DNA of 64,000 bases, from positions 620,001-684,000 of the forward strand of contig NZ_JAERQK010000001.1 of NCBI RefSeq assembly GCF_017912535.1, written 5' to 3'. Below the pieces are notes generated by a model. It saw only the letters and a program-made list of their open reading frames with translations, did not search any database and was not told the origin of the DNA. The DNA is from Motiliproteus sediminis. Lineage in GTDB: Bacteria > Pseudomonadota > Gammaproteobacteria > Pseudomonadales > Balneatricaceae. Shown here in pieces: positions 39,641 through 48,106 of the stretch. Position 1 is the first letter of the stretch; each line of letters opens with the position of its first letter. Both the position numbers and the translations under genes were made by a program.

Positions 39641-40213
39641 ATGCCCCTCTCGACACCCGCCCCCCGGGCACTGATTCACAAGCGCCGAGTCTCATGCGAC
39701 GGTTTTGAACGCAACGACGGTTTGTGGGATATCGAGGGCCACATGACCGATGTCAAAACCTACGACATGGAGAATCGTGATCGCGGCGGTATCATCCCGA
39801 CCGGCGAGCCACTGCATGGAATGTCGATCCGATTAACCATTGATCTGGACTTTCTGGTCCATGACGTTGAAGCCGTGATCGACTACTCACCGTTCAACTA
39901 CTGCCCCGGAATTGTTGATCAGTTCAAGCAGTTGATCGGCCACCGGATCGAGCCCGGCTGGACCCAGCTGACCCGGCGTCTGTTTGGCGGTGTCAAAGGT
40001 TGCACCCACCTGCAGGAGCTATTGGGGCCAATGGCGACAACCGCGTTTCAGGCAACCCACCTGGCGCGCAAGCAGCGCCAGGTCGAGACCGCTTCGGGCG
40101 AACGCCCGGCGCTAATCAATACCTGCCACGCCCTGGGCGAGAGCAGCCCGGTTGTGCGGGATTTCTGGCCGGACTTTTATCAGCCACCGGGCAACGACGG
40201 CGACGAGCGGTAA
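39641..40213 (+). CDS. DUF2889 family protein
   Basis: A 190-aa soluble protein of unknown function. It shows the DUF2889 pattern: LIHKRRVSCDGFERNDGLWDIEGH (in parts), MTDVKTYDMENRDRGGIIPTGEPLHGM, YSPFNYCPGI and GCTHLQELLGPMATTAFQA. The conserved Asp, His and Cys residues suggest a metal or catalytic site, but no reaction is known. The ATG at 39641 is chosen because the family motif follows directly. Its 3' end overlaps selU by 34 bp (convergent). Confidence 0.82.
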   Translation: MPLSTPAPRALIHKRRVSCDGFERNDGLWDIEGHMTDVKTYDMENRDRGGIIPTGEPLHGMSIRLTIDLDFLVHDVEAVIDYSPFNYCPGIVDQFKQLIGHRIEPGWTQLTRRLFGGVKGCTHLQELLGPMATTAFQATHLARKQRQVETASGERPALINTCHALGESSPVVRDFWPDFYQPPGNDGDER

Positions 40214-41298
40214 TTCTCAAACCAGTCGCAGATCGCATCGCGATCACCGCGAAACACCACCCGGTCGAGCTTTTTACCCAGCTGATAGTCGTACATGGGA
40301 TCGTAGTACTGGGCCAGCAATCGTTCGATCCATACCCGGTGCAGCGACAAGTCACCGTGACTCATCTGAGCTTCCAGAGCCGCGGCCATCAGCGCCGCAA
40401 TCTCACCGTGGCGCTCGCCCCCCAGACGCTTGCGGATTCGATCCAGACTGGCCAGCATGTAGTCGGCGTAGCGCCGCCGGCCCTCCTCCTCACCAAATGC
40501 GCCGACGTACTCCGCACAGAGATCAACCACATAATCCTCAAGCACGGTGTCAACACGGGTTTCGAACGGAACTTCAAGCAGCACCAGTGGCGACCTCAGC
40601 ATCGCCTGGTGCAGCTCAAGCGGCAGGCTGAGGCGCCCTATCAGGCGACTCTCATCCTCGAGCATTAACGCACCGTGAACCGCTTGTCGTTGTTTCAACA
40701 GTGCCACCGCCAGTGCATTTTCAAATCCGATCTGGGTGGGTTGCTCTCTCACCCGTCGTCCGAAGCTGGAACCACGGTGATGCGCCAGACCTTCCAGATC
40801 GATGCAAGCATCAACACGATCGATAACCTTGGTTTTACCGGTGCCCGTGCGGCCGCCAAGGATCAATAGCGGGCGTTCGGCCGCCTGCTGCTCGATCACC
40901 CCGATCAGGTAACGCCGCATCGCCTTGTAGCCGCCTTCAACCAGCGGGTAGTCGATCCCTTCGTCGGCAAGCCAGCGCTGAACCGTGTGTGAGCGCAGCC
41001 CCCCGCGAAAGCAGTATAGATATCCCTCCGGGTGGGCGGCCACAAAGGCTTTCCAGGCGGCCAAGCGCGCCGCTTTAGTCTCGCCCTGGACCAACTGGTG
41101 ACCCAGCCGAATAGCCGCCTCCTGACCGTGACGCTTGTAACAGGTACCAACCTGAGCACGCTCATCATCGCTCATCAGCGGCAGACTGTGAGCGGACGGG
41201 AACGCCCCCTGAGCGAACTCGACCGGTGCACGGGTATCCATTAACGGTAGATCGTGGAGAAATAGTTGCTCGTAGTCGCGGGTGTTGGGACGGGGCAT
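40180..41298 (-). CDS. selU: tRNA 2-selenouridine synthase
   Basis: A 372-aa enzyme (SelU/MnmH/YbbB) that geranylates and selenates 2-thiouridine at tRNA wobble position 34 using selenophosphate. The N-terminal rhodanese domain has C96 in YLYCFRGGLRSH. The P-loop GGRTGTGKT is at 148-156. The start ATG overlaps the selD stop (TGATG), giving tight coupling with the gene that supplies selenophosphate. Confidence 0.95.
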   Translation of the reverse strand: MPRPNTRDYEQLFLHDLPLMDTRAPVEFAQGAFPSAHSLPLMSDDERAQVGTCYKRHGQEAAIRLGHQLVQGETKAARLAAWKAFVAAHPEGYLYCFRGGLRSHTVQRWLADEGIDYPLVEGGYKAMRRYLIGVIEQQAAERPLLILGGRTGTGKTKVIDRVDACIDLEGLAHHRGSSFGRRVREQPTQIGFENALAVALLKQRQAVHGALMLEDESRLIGRLSLPLELHQAMLRSPLVLLEVPFETRVDTVLEDYVVDLCAEYVGAFGEEEGRRRYADYMLASLDRIRKRLGGERHGEIAALMAAALEAQMSHGDLSLHRVWIERLLAQYYDPMYDYQLGKKLDRVVFRGDRDAICDWFENYRSSPSLPGG

Positions 41299-42344
41299 CA
41301 GCACGCCGCCCCCAGAGTAACCAGCGCGCTGCCCTCCGGCTCAACCAGTTGACCGATCGGCTGCAGGTCAAGTCCCGCGCTGGAGACCACCGCAAGAAAT
41401 TCGGCTTCTGCCGCTTTGGTAACGGCAACCAGCAAGCCCCCACTGGTCTGCGGATCACACAGCAACGCCCGCTGCTGATCACTAAGCGGCGCAGCGTTGT
41501 GTCCGTAGCTGGCAAAGTTACGGTCCGTTCCTCCCGGCGTGCAGCCGAGGGCCAGATAGTGATCGACCGCCTCCAGTCGGGGCAGCGCATCAAAATCGAT
41601 CTGTGCGTGAACGCCGCTGCCCTCACACATCTCCAGCAGATGCCCCAACAAACCGAACCCGGTCACGTCGGTGAGCGCAGTCACCCCGGCGATGGCCGCG
41701 ATATCGGCACCAACCTTGTTCAGTTGGCACATGGCGTCACGGGCGATATGGGCATGTTGCGGCATCAGCTTCTTCTGTTTCTGGGCGGTGGTCAGAATGC
41801 CCACTCCCAATGGTTTGGTCAGATAAAGCGTACAGCCGGCGGTGGCGGTGTCGTTACGTTTCAGCCGCGCCAGCTCTACCTGCCCGGTAACGGCGAGGCC
41901 GAAGATCGGCTCCGGAGCATCGATACTGTGGCCGCCAGCCAGTTGGATCCCGGCGTCAGCGCAGGCCTGCCGGCCCCCATCGACCACCTTGGCCGCTACG
42001 TCAATCGGTAGCGTATTGACCGGCCAGCCCAGAATCGCGATCGCCATCAATGGCCGCCCGCCCATGGCGTAGATATCGGAAATCGCATTCGTTGCGGCGA
42101 TACGGCCGAAATCAAACGGATCGTCGACGATGGGCATAAAAAAGTCGGTGGTGCTGATAACCCCAGTACCATTACCTAAATCGTAAACCGCGGCGTCATC
42201 CTTGCTGCTGTTGCCGACCAGCAGATTGGGATCAGGCGCGATGCGCAGCGAACTCTTGAGGATGGTTTCCAAGACGTTGGGGGCTATCTTGCAACCGCAA
42301 CCAGCGCCATGGCTGTACTCGGTCAGACGAATGGTATCGGACAT
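41298..42344 (-). CDS. selD: Selenophosphate synthase
   Basis: A 348-aa ATP-dependent enzyme that makes selenophosphate from selenide. The glycine-rich opening SHGAGCGCK carries the catalytic C16 and K19; position 16 is encoded by TGC, so this is the cysteine form and not a selenoprotein. Later motifs [20 protein letters not shown] and [16 protein letters not shown] are intact. It forms an operon with selU. No selA or selB is in the window, so selenium use seen here is for tRNA. Confidence 0.95.
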   Translation of the reverse strand: MSDTIRLTEYSHGAGCGCKIAPNVLETILKSSLRIAPDPNLLVGNSSKDDAAVYDLGNGTGVISTTDFFMPIVDDPFDFGRIAATNAISDIYAMGGRPLMAIAILGWPVNTLPIDVAAKVVDGGRQACADAGIQLAGGHSIDAPEPIFGLAVTGQVELARLKRNDTATAGCTLYLTKPLGVGILTTAQKQKKLMPQHAHIARDAMCQLNKVGADIAAIAGVTALTDVTGFGLLGHLLEMCEGSGVHAQIDFDALPRLEAVDHYLALGCTPGGTDRNFASYGHNAAPLSDQQRALLCDPQTSGGLLVAVTKAAEAEFLAVVSSAGLDLQPIGQLVEPEGSALVTLGAAC

Positions 42345-42469
42345 ATTCAGCACACTGCGTATCGGTGATTCAAAGGCGCCTGTTATACCGCAAACCTCAG
42401 TGCAAGTCGAAACCCCTTGCCTGATGCAGCTTGCGCCGGATAATGGGGCAAAACCTGAAAGACATTGCC
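42345..42469. promoter_or_regulatory. Divergent selD / sigma-54 activator promoter region
   Basis: This 125-bp gap separates two divergent genes and should hold both promoters. I saw no copy here of the TGTCTTG dyad found upstream of the CoA-transferase unit, so the activator may not control itself. Confidence 0.4.
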
Positions 42470-43852
42470 ATGACCGACAAACGCTATCACCCGCTCGACC
42501 TGGTTCAACTACTCGACAACAGCTGTGCCGGGTCGATCATGGTCGACCGCGACTGTCGTATCACTTGGCTCAGTGCCAATTATCGCCAGCTGCTTGAACT
42601 GCCTGACGACCTGGATCCACGAGGGCAGCAAGTGGAAGCCTTGATCCCCCACAGCCTGATGCGCCAGGTGGTCACCTCCGGCCAACCGCAACTACTGGAC
42701 CTGATGCGCTTCAAGGAGCGCTGGTTCGTGGTGACCCGATTACCGCTGATCGATGCCGCTGGCGAGCTTCAGGGCGCGCTGGGAATGGTTTTTTTCGACG
42801 AGCTGGCCTACCTGCGGCCGGTGGTGGACAAGTTTACCCGCCTGCACGCCACTCCCGCAGGCGACAGCGACCGCGCGGTGCGTTACGGCTTCGACGACCT
42901 GCTCGGAAACAGTGAGCCAATGCTGACTCTACGCCAGCAAGCGCTACGCGCTGCCGCTACCGACTCGACCCTGCTGCTTCTGGGTGAAACGGGTACCGGT
43001 AAAGAGATTCTGGCGCAGGCGGTACACGCCGCCTCCCATCGCGCCAACGGCCCTTTCGTTGGCGTTAATACCGCCGCCCTGCCGGAAGCGCTGGTTGAAG
43101 CCGAGCTTTTCGGGGCCGCCCCCGGTGCCTACACCGGCGCAGACCGCAAGGGGCGCCGGGGCAAGTTTGAACTGGCCCAAGGCGGAACGCTGTTTCTCGA
43201 CGAAATCGGCGAGATGACGGCCCCAGTGCAAAGCAAACTGCTGCGCGCTCTGCAGGAGCGCAAAGTCGAACCCCTTGGCGCTTCACACGAGATTGAGATC
43301 GACGTCAGAGTTGTCGCAGCGACCAGCCGTGACCTTGAGCAGCAGGTCGCAGACGGGCGCTTCCGCGCCGACCTCTACTACCGCCTGAACGTACTGCCAC
43401 TAACACTGCCACCGCTGCGCGAGCGTGGCGAAGACATCACCCTGCTGGCGCAAAATTTCAATCGCGAGCTGGCTGAACAACTGGGAGTCGCACCACTGAC
43501 TCTGGACCCACGCCTGTTGCGCGCGCTTAGCAACTACCGCTGGCCGGGCAATATCCGCGAGCTGCGCAACGTGATGGAACGCGCGTTGCTGTTTGCCGAG
43601 CAAGGCAGGGTGCCCACATCGCTGCTGACAACCTTTCTGCCCGGCTCGATCACCCCCGATAGTGAGCCAGCGGCGCCGGTGTCCGACACTCAGCCACCCG
43701 CACCGCTGGCCGAGCAACTGGCGGCAACCGAACGTCAGGCGCTTCTTCACGCACTGGCGCACACCGGCGGCAACCGCCGCGCCGCAGCGGCTCTGCTGGG
43801 GATCTCGCGCGCGGCTTTCTATGACAAGCTGAACAAGCACCAGCTGCAGTGA
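42470..43852 (+). CDS. Sigma-54-dependent activator with PAS domain
   Basis: A 460-aa enhancer-binding protein. A PAS-like sensor (about 8-120) precedes an AAA+ domain (about 142-375) with Walker A GETGTGKE (172-179), the sigma-54 contact loop GAYTGA (219-224) and Walker B LFLDEIGE (241-248). The Fis-type helix-turn-helix is at the C-terminus (about 425-460, [20 protein letters not shown]). The ATG at 42470 matches the PAS start. Two dyads and a -24/-12 promoter lie directly downstream, so its target is probably the next two genes. The signal is unknown; there is no receiver domain. Confidence 0.93.
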   Translation: MTDKRYHPLDLVQLLDNSCAGSIMVDRDCRITWLSANYRQLLELPDDLDPRGQQVEALIPHSLMRQVVTSGQPQLLDLMRFKERWFVVTRLPLIDAAGELQGALGMVFFDELAYLRPVVDKFTRLHATPAGDSDRAVRYGFDDLLGNSEPMLTLRQQALRAAATDSTLLLLGETGTGKEILAQAVHAASHRANGPFVGVNTAALPEALVEAELFGAAPGAYTGADRKGRRGKFELAQGGTLFLDEIGEMTAPVQSKLLRALQERKVEPLGASHEIEIDVRVVAATSRDLEQQVADGRFRADLYYRLNVLPLTLPPLRERGEDITLLAQNFNRELAEQLGVAPLTLDPRLLRALSNYRWPGNIRELRNVMERALLFAEQGRVPTSLLTTFLPGSITPDSEPAAPVSDTQPPAPLAEQLAATERQALLHALAHTGGNRRAAAALLGISRAAFYDKLNKHQLQ

Positions 43853-43866
43853 CGGCTTGCCGGACA

Positions 43867-43884
43867 TGTCTTGATTACAAGACA
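43867..43884. promoter_or_regulatory. Upstream activator site 1
   Basis: Perfect dyad TGTCTTG-ATTA-CAAGACA, centred about 110 bp before the -24 element of the sigma-54 promoter. Binding by the adjacent activator is inferred. Confidence 0.6.
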
Positions 43885-43901
43885 CAACCCAGACTCAATG
43901 C

Positions 43902-43919
43902 TGTCTTTATATCCAGACA
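43902..43919. promoter_or_regulatory. Upstream activator site 2
   Basis: Imperfect dyad TGTCTTT-ATAT-CCAGACA with the same arm and spacer lengths as site 1. The centres are 35 bp apart, and this one is about 75 bp before the -24 element. Paired sites at this distance are usual for sigma-54 activators. Confidence 0.55.
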
Positions 43920-43984
43920 CCAATAACAGATATAACTTTAGATGATAACGGCAACCACTTGTTATATATCTATATCAATGGTTA

Positions 43985-43999
43985 TGGCACGGCCCTCGC
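43985..43999 (+). promoter_or_regulatory. Sigma-54 (-24/-12) promoter
   Basis: TGGCACG-GCCC-TCGC matches the consensus TGGCACG-N4-TTGC with one mismatch, and the GG and GC doublets have the right spacing. The predicted start near 44011 is about 40 nt before the 59-aa gene. The context (activator gene and dyads upstream) strongly supports it. Confidence 0.75.
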
Positions 44000-44049
44000 A
44001 GTACTCGTGTGATTACAGCAATTACTCATCACTCGAGGAGATAGAGACC

Positions 44050-44229
44050 ATGATTGCACTATGCAAAACCAACGAGGCTTTTGAAGATATCCTGACCTCA
44101 GGCAAGAGCTACAGCGTCATCGAGCTGCGCAACGGTTCGGTATTGCTGGCTGACGATCGCGGCAACAAACGCTGGTTCGGTCTATCCCGCTTCGCACTCA
44201 AACGGGTCGAAGAAGCGGTTACCTGCTGA
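44050..44229 (+). CDS. Small protein in sigma-54 unit, unknown function (59 aa)
   Basis: I do not recognise it. The protein starts MIALCKTNEAFEDILTSGKS and contains a beta-rich SYSVIELRNGSVLLADDRGNKRWFGLSRFALKR (in parts), like a small SH3-like barrel. The ATG follows AGGAG about 10 nt upstream. It is the first gene after the predicted sigma-54 promoter and ends 55 nt before the CoA-transferase, so it probably shares that transcript. Two cysteines (C5 and the last residue C59) are present. Confidence 0.65.
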   Translation: MIALCKTNEAFEDILTSGKSYSVIELRNGSVLLADDRGNKRWFGLSRFALKRVEEAVTC

Positions 44230-44284
44230 TCCACACCCGCCCCAGGCGGGTTATCGGGCATCATAATAATAACGGGAGGACTCC

Positions 44285-45898
44285 ATGCCCCTTACCAAGA
44301 TCGTCTCCGCCGAGGAGGCGGCCCAACTGATTCAGTCGGGTGATACCGTGGCCACCGCCGGCTTTGTCGGCGTCGGCTTCGCTGAACATATTGCCCGCGC
44401 CATAGAGCGGCGTTTTCAACAGACCCAGTCCCCTGCCGACCTGAGCCTGGTTTATGCCGCTGGCCAGGGGGATGGAAACAGCCGCGGACTCAACCATTTT
44501 GCCCATCACGGTATGGTCCGCCGGGTCATTGGTGGCCACTGGGGGCTGGTACCGGGGCTCGGCCGCATGGCCCAAAATAACGAAATCGAGGCCTACAACC
44601 TGCCCCAGGGGGTCATCTGCCACCTGTTTCGTGATATTGCCGCTGGCAAGCCCGGCACCCTGACCCATGTTGGCCTGCATACTTTTGTCGATCCACGCCA
44701 GGATGGCGGTCGCCTGAACCAACGTACCCCTGAAGGTCTGGTGCGCCTGATGGAGATCGACGGACAAGAGTATCTGTTCTATAAAGCTTTTCCGATTCAG
44801 GTCGCGCTGCTGCGCGGCACTACCGCCGACCCCAGTGGCAACATCTCGATGGAACGAGAGGCACTGCCGCTGGAAAGCCTCGCCATCGCCCAGGCGGTCA
44901 AGAATAGCGGCGGCATCGTCATCGTTCAGGTAGAACGGGTCACCCAACAGCACCGCCTGCACCCGAGCATGGTCCGCTTACCGGGAATTCTGGTCGACAA
45001 AGTGGTCGTCGCCCCGGCTGAGGACCACTGGCAAACCTTCGGTGAGCAATACAACCCCAGCTATACCGGCGAGGTGGTAGCCGACTCCCAGCTGGCTTGC
45101 GCGGAGCTGACCGAACGCAAGCTGATCGCACGACGGGCGCTGATGGAGCTGACCTCGGGGGCCACCATCAACCTTGGCATCGGCATGCCGGAGACCATGG
45201 CGCCGGTAGCGTCGGAAGAGGAGCTACTGGACAGGGTTACCATGACCATCGAACCCGGCGGAATCGGCGGCCTGCCGGCTGGTGGACTCAGCTTTGGTGC
45301 GGTGATCAACCCCGAATCGGTGATTGATCAGCCATCGCAGTTCGACTTTTACGACGGCGGCGGGCTCGACCAGGCATTTCTGGGTATGGCCCAGATCAGC
45401 CCCGAGGGGCACGTCAACGTCAGTCGTTTCGGCCCCAAGATCGCCGGCGCCGGCGGCTTCATCAACATCAGCCAGAACGCCCGAGAAATCTACTTTATGG
45501 GCACGTTTCTCAGCGGCAGACCGGACCTCAGCATTAGCGACGACGGTCTCCACATCGGTACCAACAGCGGCGCGCGCAAGTTCGTCAACGACGTTGAGCA
45601 GATCACGTTCAATGGTCGCTATGCGGCCGAACGGGGCCAACGGGTACTCTATATCACCGAACGCTGCGTGTTCGCGCTGACGCCCGAAGGAATCAAGCTG
45701 GTCGAGATTGCACCGGGAGTTGATCTCGATCGCGACATTCTCGCACTGATGGAGTTCCGCCCGCTGATTGCCGACAAGCTCAAGATTTCAGACCGCCGAA
45801 TCTACCGCCAGGGGCCGATGAATCTGCGCCATGTGGGCAGTGCCGGCATCGGTGAGTTGCGCAAGGCGATCGCCTGTGCGCCCCACGTGATCTATTGA
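44285..45898 (+). CDS. Acyl-CoA:acetate/propionate CoA-transferase (YdiF/Pct type)
   Basis: A 537-aa family I CoA-transferase with both halves in one chain. The N-terminal half starts PLTKIVSAEEAAQLIQSGDT. The C-terminal half has GATINLGIGMPETM and the catalytic glutamate E323 in MTIEPGGIGGLPAGG, the position known from propionate CoA-transferase and YdiF. It moves CoA between short-chain acids such as acetate, propionate or butyrate. GGGAGG lies just before the ATG. It is under the predicted sigma-54 promoter and closed by a terminator. Confidence 0.9.
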   Translation: MPLTKIVSAEEAAQLIQSGDTVATAGFVGVGFAEHIARAIERRFQQTQSPADLSLVYAAGQGDGNSRGLNHFAHHGMVRRVIGGHWGLVPGLGRMAQNNEIEAYNLPQGVICHLFRDIAAGKPGTLTHVGLHTFVDPRQDGGRLNQRTPEGLVRLMEIDGQEYLFYKAFPIQVALLRGTTADPSGNISMEREALPLESLAIAQAVKNSGGIVIVQVERVTQQHRLHPSMVRLPGILVDKVVVAPAEDHWQTFGEQYNPSYTGEVVADSQLACAELTERKLIARRALMELTSGATINLGIGMPETMAPVASEEELLDRVTMTIEPGGIGGLPAGGLSFGAVINPESVIDQPSQFDFYDGGGLDQAFLGMAQISPEGHVNVSRFGPKIAGAGGFINISQNAREIYFMGTFLSGRPDLSISDDGLHIGTNSGARKFVNDVEQITFNGRYAAERGQRVLYITERCVFALTPEGIKLVEIAPGVDLDRDILALMEFRPLIADKLKISDRRIYRQGPMNLRHVGSAGIGELRKAIACAPHVIY

Positions 45899-45990
45899 GG
45901 CGCTAACCACACACGCTGTTCAACGGTGTCAGGAACCGGCCGCGGTAATTAAGGCCACTACCGGCGAACAGGGCAGCTTTTAGTCCGACT

Positions 45991-46021
45991 TGCCGGCACC
46001 ACCAAGGTGCCGGCCTTTTTA
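45991..46021 (+). terminator. Terminator after the CoA-transferase gene
   Basis: Hairpin GCCGGCACC / GGTGCCGGC with loop ACCAA, followed by CTTTTT. It lies about 95 nt after the stop codon and just before the convergent gene end at 46030. Confidence 0.88.
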
Positions 46022-46029
46022 CGGCGCAG

Positions 46030-46662
46030 CTAGATCCCCTCCGCTGCTGCCATAAAGCCCATATGCTTCTGACTCTCGGATAAACCGCCCTCACCTGCCT
46101 GCCAGGTAATCTTGCCGTCACCGTTACCATCAGCGCCATCTATCAACTGATGGGACAACTGCTGAATCTTTTCCACCCGGGCGGCAGCCTGGGCCGTATC
46201 GCGGGTATCCAGCACCTGCTGCGCCAGCGTAAGCATCTGCTCAGCACGAGCCACAGTGTTGGCGGCGCTGGTCGCCACATGCTCGGCATGCAGTTTCACT
46301 GCCTCGCTGGCCCCTTCGCTGTCGGCTGCGAAGCCAATATGTTTGACGACGCCCTTGGCAGCTGCCAGCACACCATAGCCCTGACCCGGTCCCTTATCGG
46401 TTCGGCTCGGATCAATTGCGTGGATAACGTGCAGGGTATGGGTCTTCATCCACGCCAGATCGCCCGGTCGTTTGGCAGCAAAGTCGGCGTGCTGGCTGGC
46501 TATCTTCGCTTCGGCAATAGCGGTCGGGAGCAAGCCGGCCTGCGACGGGGTATCTTTCCAGCCACTGGTAACATGCCCCATGTGGGCATGGGACATATTG
46601 TCGGCAGCTACAGCACCAGCCGTCAGCCCGGCCGTTAATAAGAAAATCAGTGGTTTGATCAT
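46030..46662 (-). CDS. Secreted protein with single EF-hand-like loop
   Basis: A 210-aa protein with a signal peptide ([20 protein letters not shown], cleavage near residue 20). The mature start is rich in His and Met (DNMSHAHMGHVTSG). The middle is helical (KTHTLHVIHAIDPSR; HAEHVATSAANTVARAEQML). Near the end DGADGNGDGKITW resembles a calcium-binding EF-hand loop. I do not recognise the family. Many histidines could bind metal, but that is inference. It is divergent from the ECF sigma gene and has the same promoter motif in mirror image, so it is the likely target of that sigma factor. Confidence 0.75.
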   Translation of the reverse strand: MIKPLIFLLTAGLTAGAVAADNMSHAHMGHVTSGWKDTPSQAGLLPTAIAEAKIASQHADFAAKRPGDLAWMKTHTLHVIHAIDPSRTDKGPGQGYGVLAAAKGVVKHIGFAADSEGASEAVKLHAEHVATSAANTVARAEQMLTLAQQVLDTRDTAQAAARVEKIQQLSHQLIDGADGNGDGKITWQAGEGGLSESQKHMGFMAAAEGI

Positions 46663-46701
46663 TGCGCACCTCACTTTATGTGGAACAACAGCTAACTCAC
46701 C

Positions 46702-46726
46702 AACACCGGCGCAGCAGGGTTATTCC
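46702..46726 (-). promoter_or_regulatory. ECF-type promoter for the secreted protein gene
   Basis: On the minus strand GGAATAA (46726-46720) is followed by GTGTT at 46706-46702, with the same spacing as the promoter facing the sigma gene. The leader to the ATG is about 35 nt. Confidence 0.6.
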
Positions 46727-46760
46727 GATTTATTGACTCGGTCTTAAACAGACTATGCTC

Positions 46761-46785
46761 GGAATAATCCCATTGCCGGCGTGTT
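46761..46785 (+). promoter_or_regulatory. ECF-type promoter for the sigma/anti-sigma operon
   Basis: GGAATAA (46761-46767), then 13 bp, then GTGTT (46781-46785). The same two elements at the same spacing occur on the opposite strand upstream of 46662. This suggests the sigma factor drives its own operon. Confidence 0.6.
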
Positions 46786-46809
46786 CATCAGGGAGAGGTG
46801 ACTAACGCA

Positions 46810-47316
46810 ATGAACTCTTTCGACCAACAGCTCAACGAACAGATACCAGCCCTGCGCCGCTACGCACGCAGCCTGTTGCATCACGCAGCACAAGCCGACG
46901 ATTTGGTGCAGGACTGCCTCACCCGTGCACTGGAGCGGCGTCACCTGTGGCAACCGGGCAGCGATCTGCGGGCCTGGCTGTTTACCCTGATGCATAACCT
47001 TTTCGTCAATCAACTGCGCAAGAACAGCCGCCAGCCGCTTGCCGTCACCCTGATCGATGAAATGATCGGCACTCAGGCAGCGGAGCCGGAACAGGTGGCG
47101 CGTAATCATCAACTGCAGCGCCAGATGGCACGCTTACCCTTTTCCCAACGTGAAGTACTGGCCCTGGTGGCGCTGGAGGGCTTCAGCTATCAGCAGGTTG
47201 CCGTGATCATGGATATACCCATAGGCACCGTCATGTCGCGTCTCAATCGTGCGCGCGAATCTATGCGCCAGTGGCTCTATCACGAGCCCGGCCCTGCACT
47301 CAGGAGGGTCAAGTAG
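46810..47316 (+). CDS. ECF-family RNA polymerase sigma factor
   Basis: A 168-aa sigma factor with region 2 (about 10-75, AQADDLVQDCLTRALERRHLW, in parts) and region 4 (about 105-160, LPFSQREVLALVALEGFSYQQVA then IPIGTVMSRLNRARESM). The ATG at 46810 follows GGGAGAGG by 11 nt. Its stop (TAG) overlaps the GTG start of the anti-sigma gene by one base, so sigma and anti-sigma are made together. The inducing signal is unknown. Confidence 0.93.
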   Translation: MNSFDQQLNEQIPALRRYARSLLHHAAQADDLVQDCLTRALERRHLWQPGSDLRAWLFTLMHNLFVNQLRKNSRQPLAVTLIDEMIGTQAAEPEQVARNHQLQRQMARLPFSQREVLALVALEGFSYQQVAVIMDIPIGTVMSRLNRARESMRQWLYHEPGPALRRVK

Positions 47317-48071
47317 TGAATCAGCCCGTAACCGAGCAGGATCTGCACGCCTTGGTAGACGGCTTGTTACCGCCGGACCGTATTGACACGGTTAACGCCT
47401 GGCTCGCCAGCCACCCGGAAGACGCAGCCAAGGTGGCGGACTACCGTCAAATCAACCGCGAGCTACAGAACGCTTACCCGACCCCAACGGGCGACTGGAC
47501 GCCTGCGCGACGCAAGATACCCTCGCGCGGCTGGTCGGCCGCCGCAGCGATGGCCGCATTAACGCTGCTAGGCGGCGTCGCGGGGTGGCAACTCAACAGC
47601 TATTTTCAGCCGCCGGCCGCGGTAACGGCAGCGGACCTCTCTCAACGACTGGTGCAGCCGGCCCGGGTATCCCACCGGGTTTATACGCCGGAGATTCTGC
47701 ATCCGGTAGAAGTACGCCGGGAGCAACAGCAACACTTGGTGGGCTGGCTCTCAAAGCGTCTTGGAAAGCCGGTAAAAGCCCCTGAACTGGCTGCCCAGGG
47801 ATTCGCACTGATCGGCGGTCGCCTGCTGCCGTCAACCGACGGCCCGGCAGCTCAGTTCATGTATGAAAACAGCGTAGGGCAGCGCCTGACTCTTTATGTG
47901 CGCCAAGCTGATGACAACAAGGAACAGACCGCCTTCAGGCGATACAGCGCTGACGGCCTCAGCAGCTTCTACTGGGTCGATAATGGCCTGGGCTATGCGC
48001 TAACGGGTGATATCGGTCCCGATGCGTTGATGGAGAGCGCCAATCAGGTCTATCGCCAGCTGACCTTCTAG
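47316..48071 (+). CDS. Membrane-bound anti-sigma factor
   Basis: A 251-aa protein. The cytoplasmic N-terminal part (1-70: VTEQDLHALVDGLLPPDRI then VNAWLASHPEDAAKVADYRQ) is like the anti-sigma domain of RsiW/ChrR-type proteins, without an obvious HxxxCxxC zinc motif. One membrane segment follows (about 73-95, WSAAAAMAALTLLGGVAGW). The periplasmic part (about 100-251) ends with FYWVDNGLGYALTGDI. The GTG start follows AGGAGG by 8 nt. It should hold the ECF sigma factor at the membrane until a periplasmic signal arrives. Confidence 0.88.
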   Translation: MNQPVTEQDLHALVDGLLPPDRIDTVNAWLASHPEDAAKVADYRQINRELQNAYPTPTGDWTPARRKIPSRGWSAAAAMAALTLLGGVAGWQLNSYFQPPAAVTAADLSQRLVQPARVSHRVYTPEILHPVEVRREQQQHLVGWLSKRLGKPVKAPELAAQGFALIGGRLLPSTDGPAAQFMYENSVGQRLTLYVRQADDNKEQTAFRRYSADGLSSFYWVDNGLGYALTGDIGPDALMESANQVYRQLTF

Positions 48072-48106
48072 ACGGGCGCAGGTTGCACAGCCGCGCCCGA
48101 CTCTGA

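Noticed and set aside
41298-42344. selD as a selenocysteine-encoding gene
   Set aside because: The catalytic position is TGC (Cys16), not TGA.
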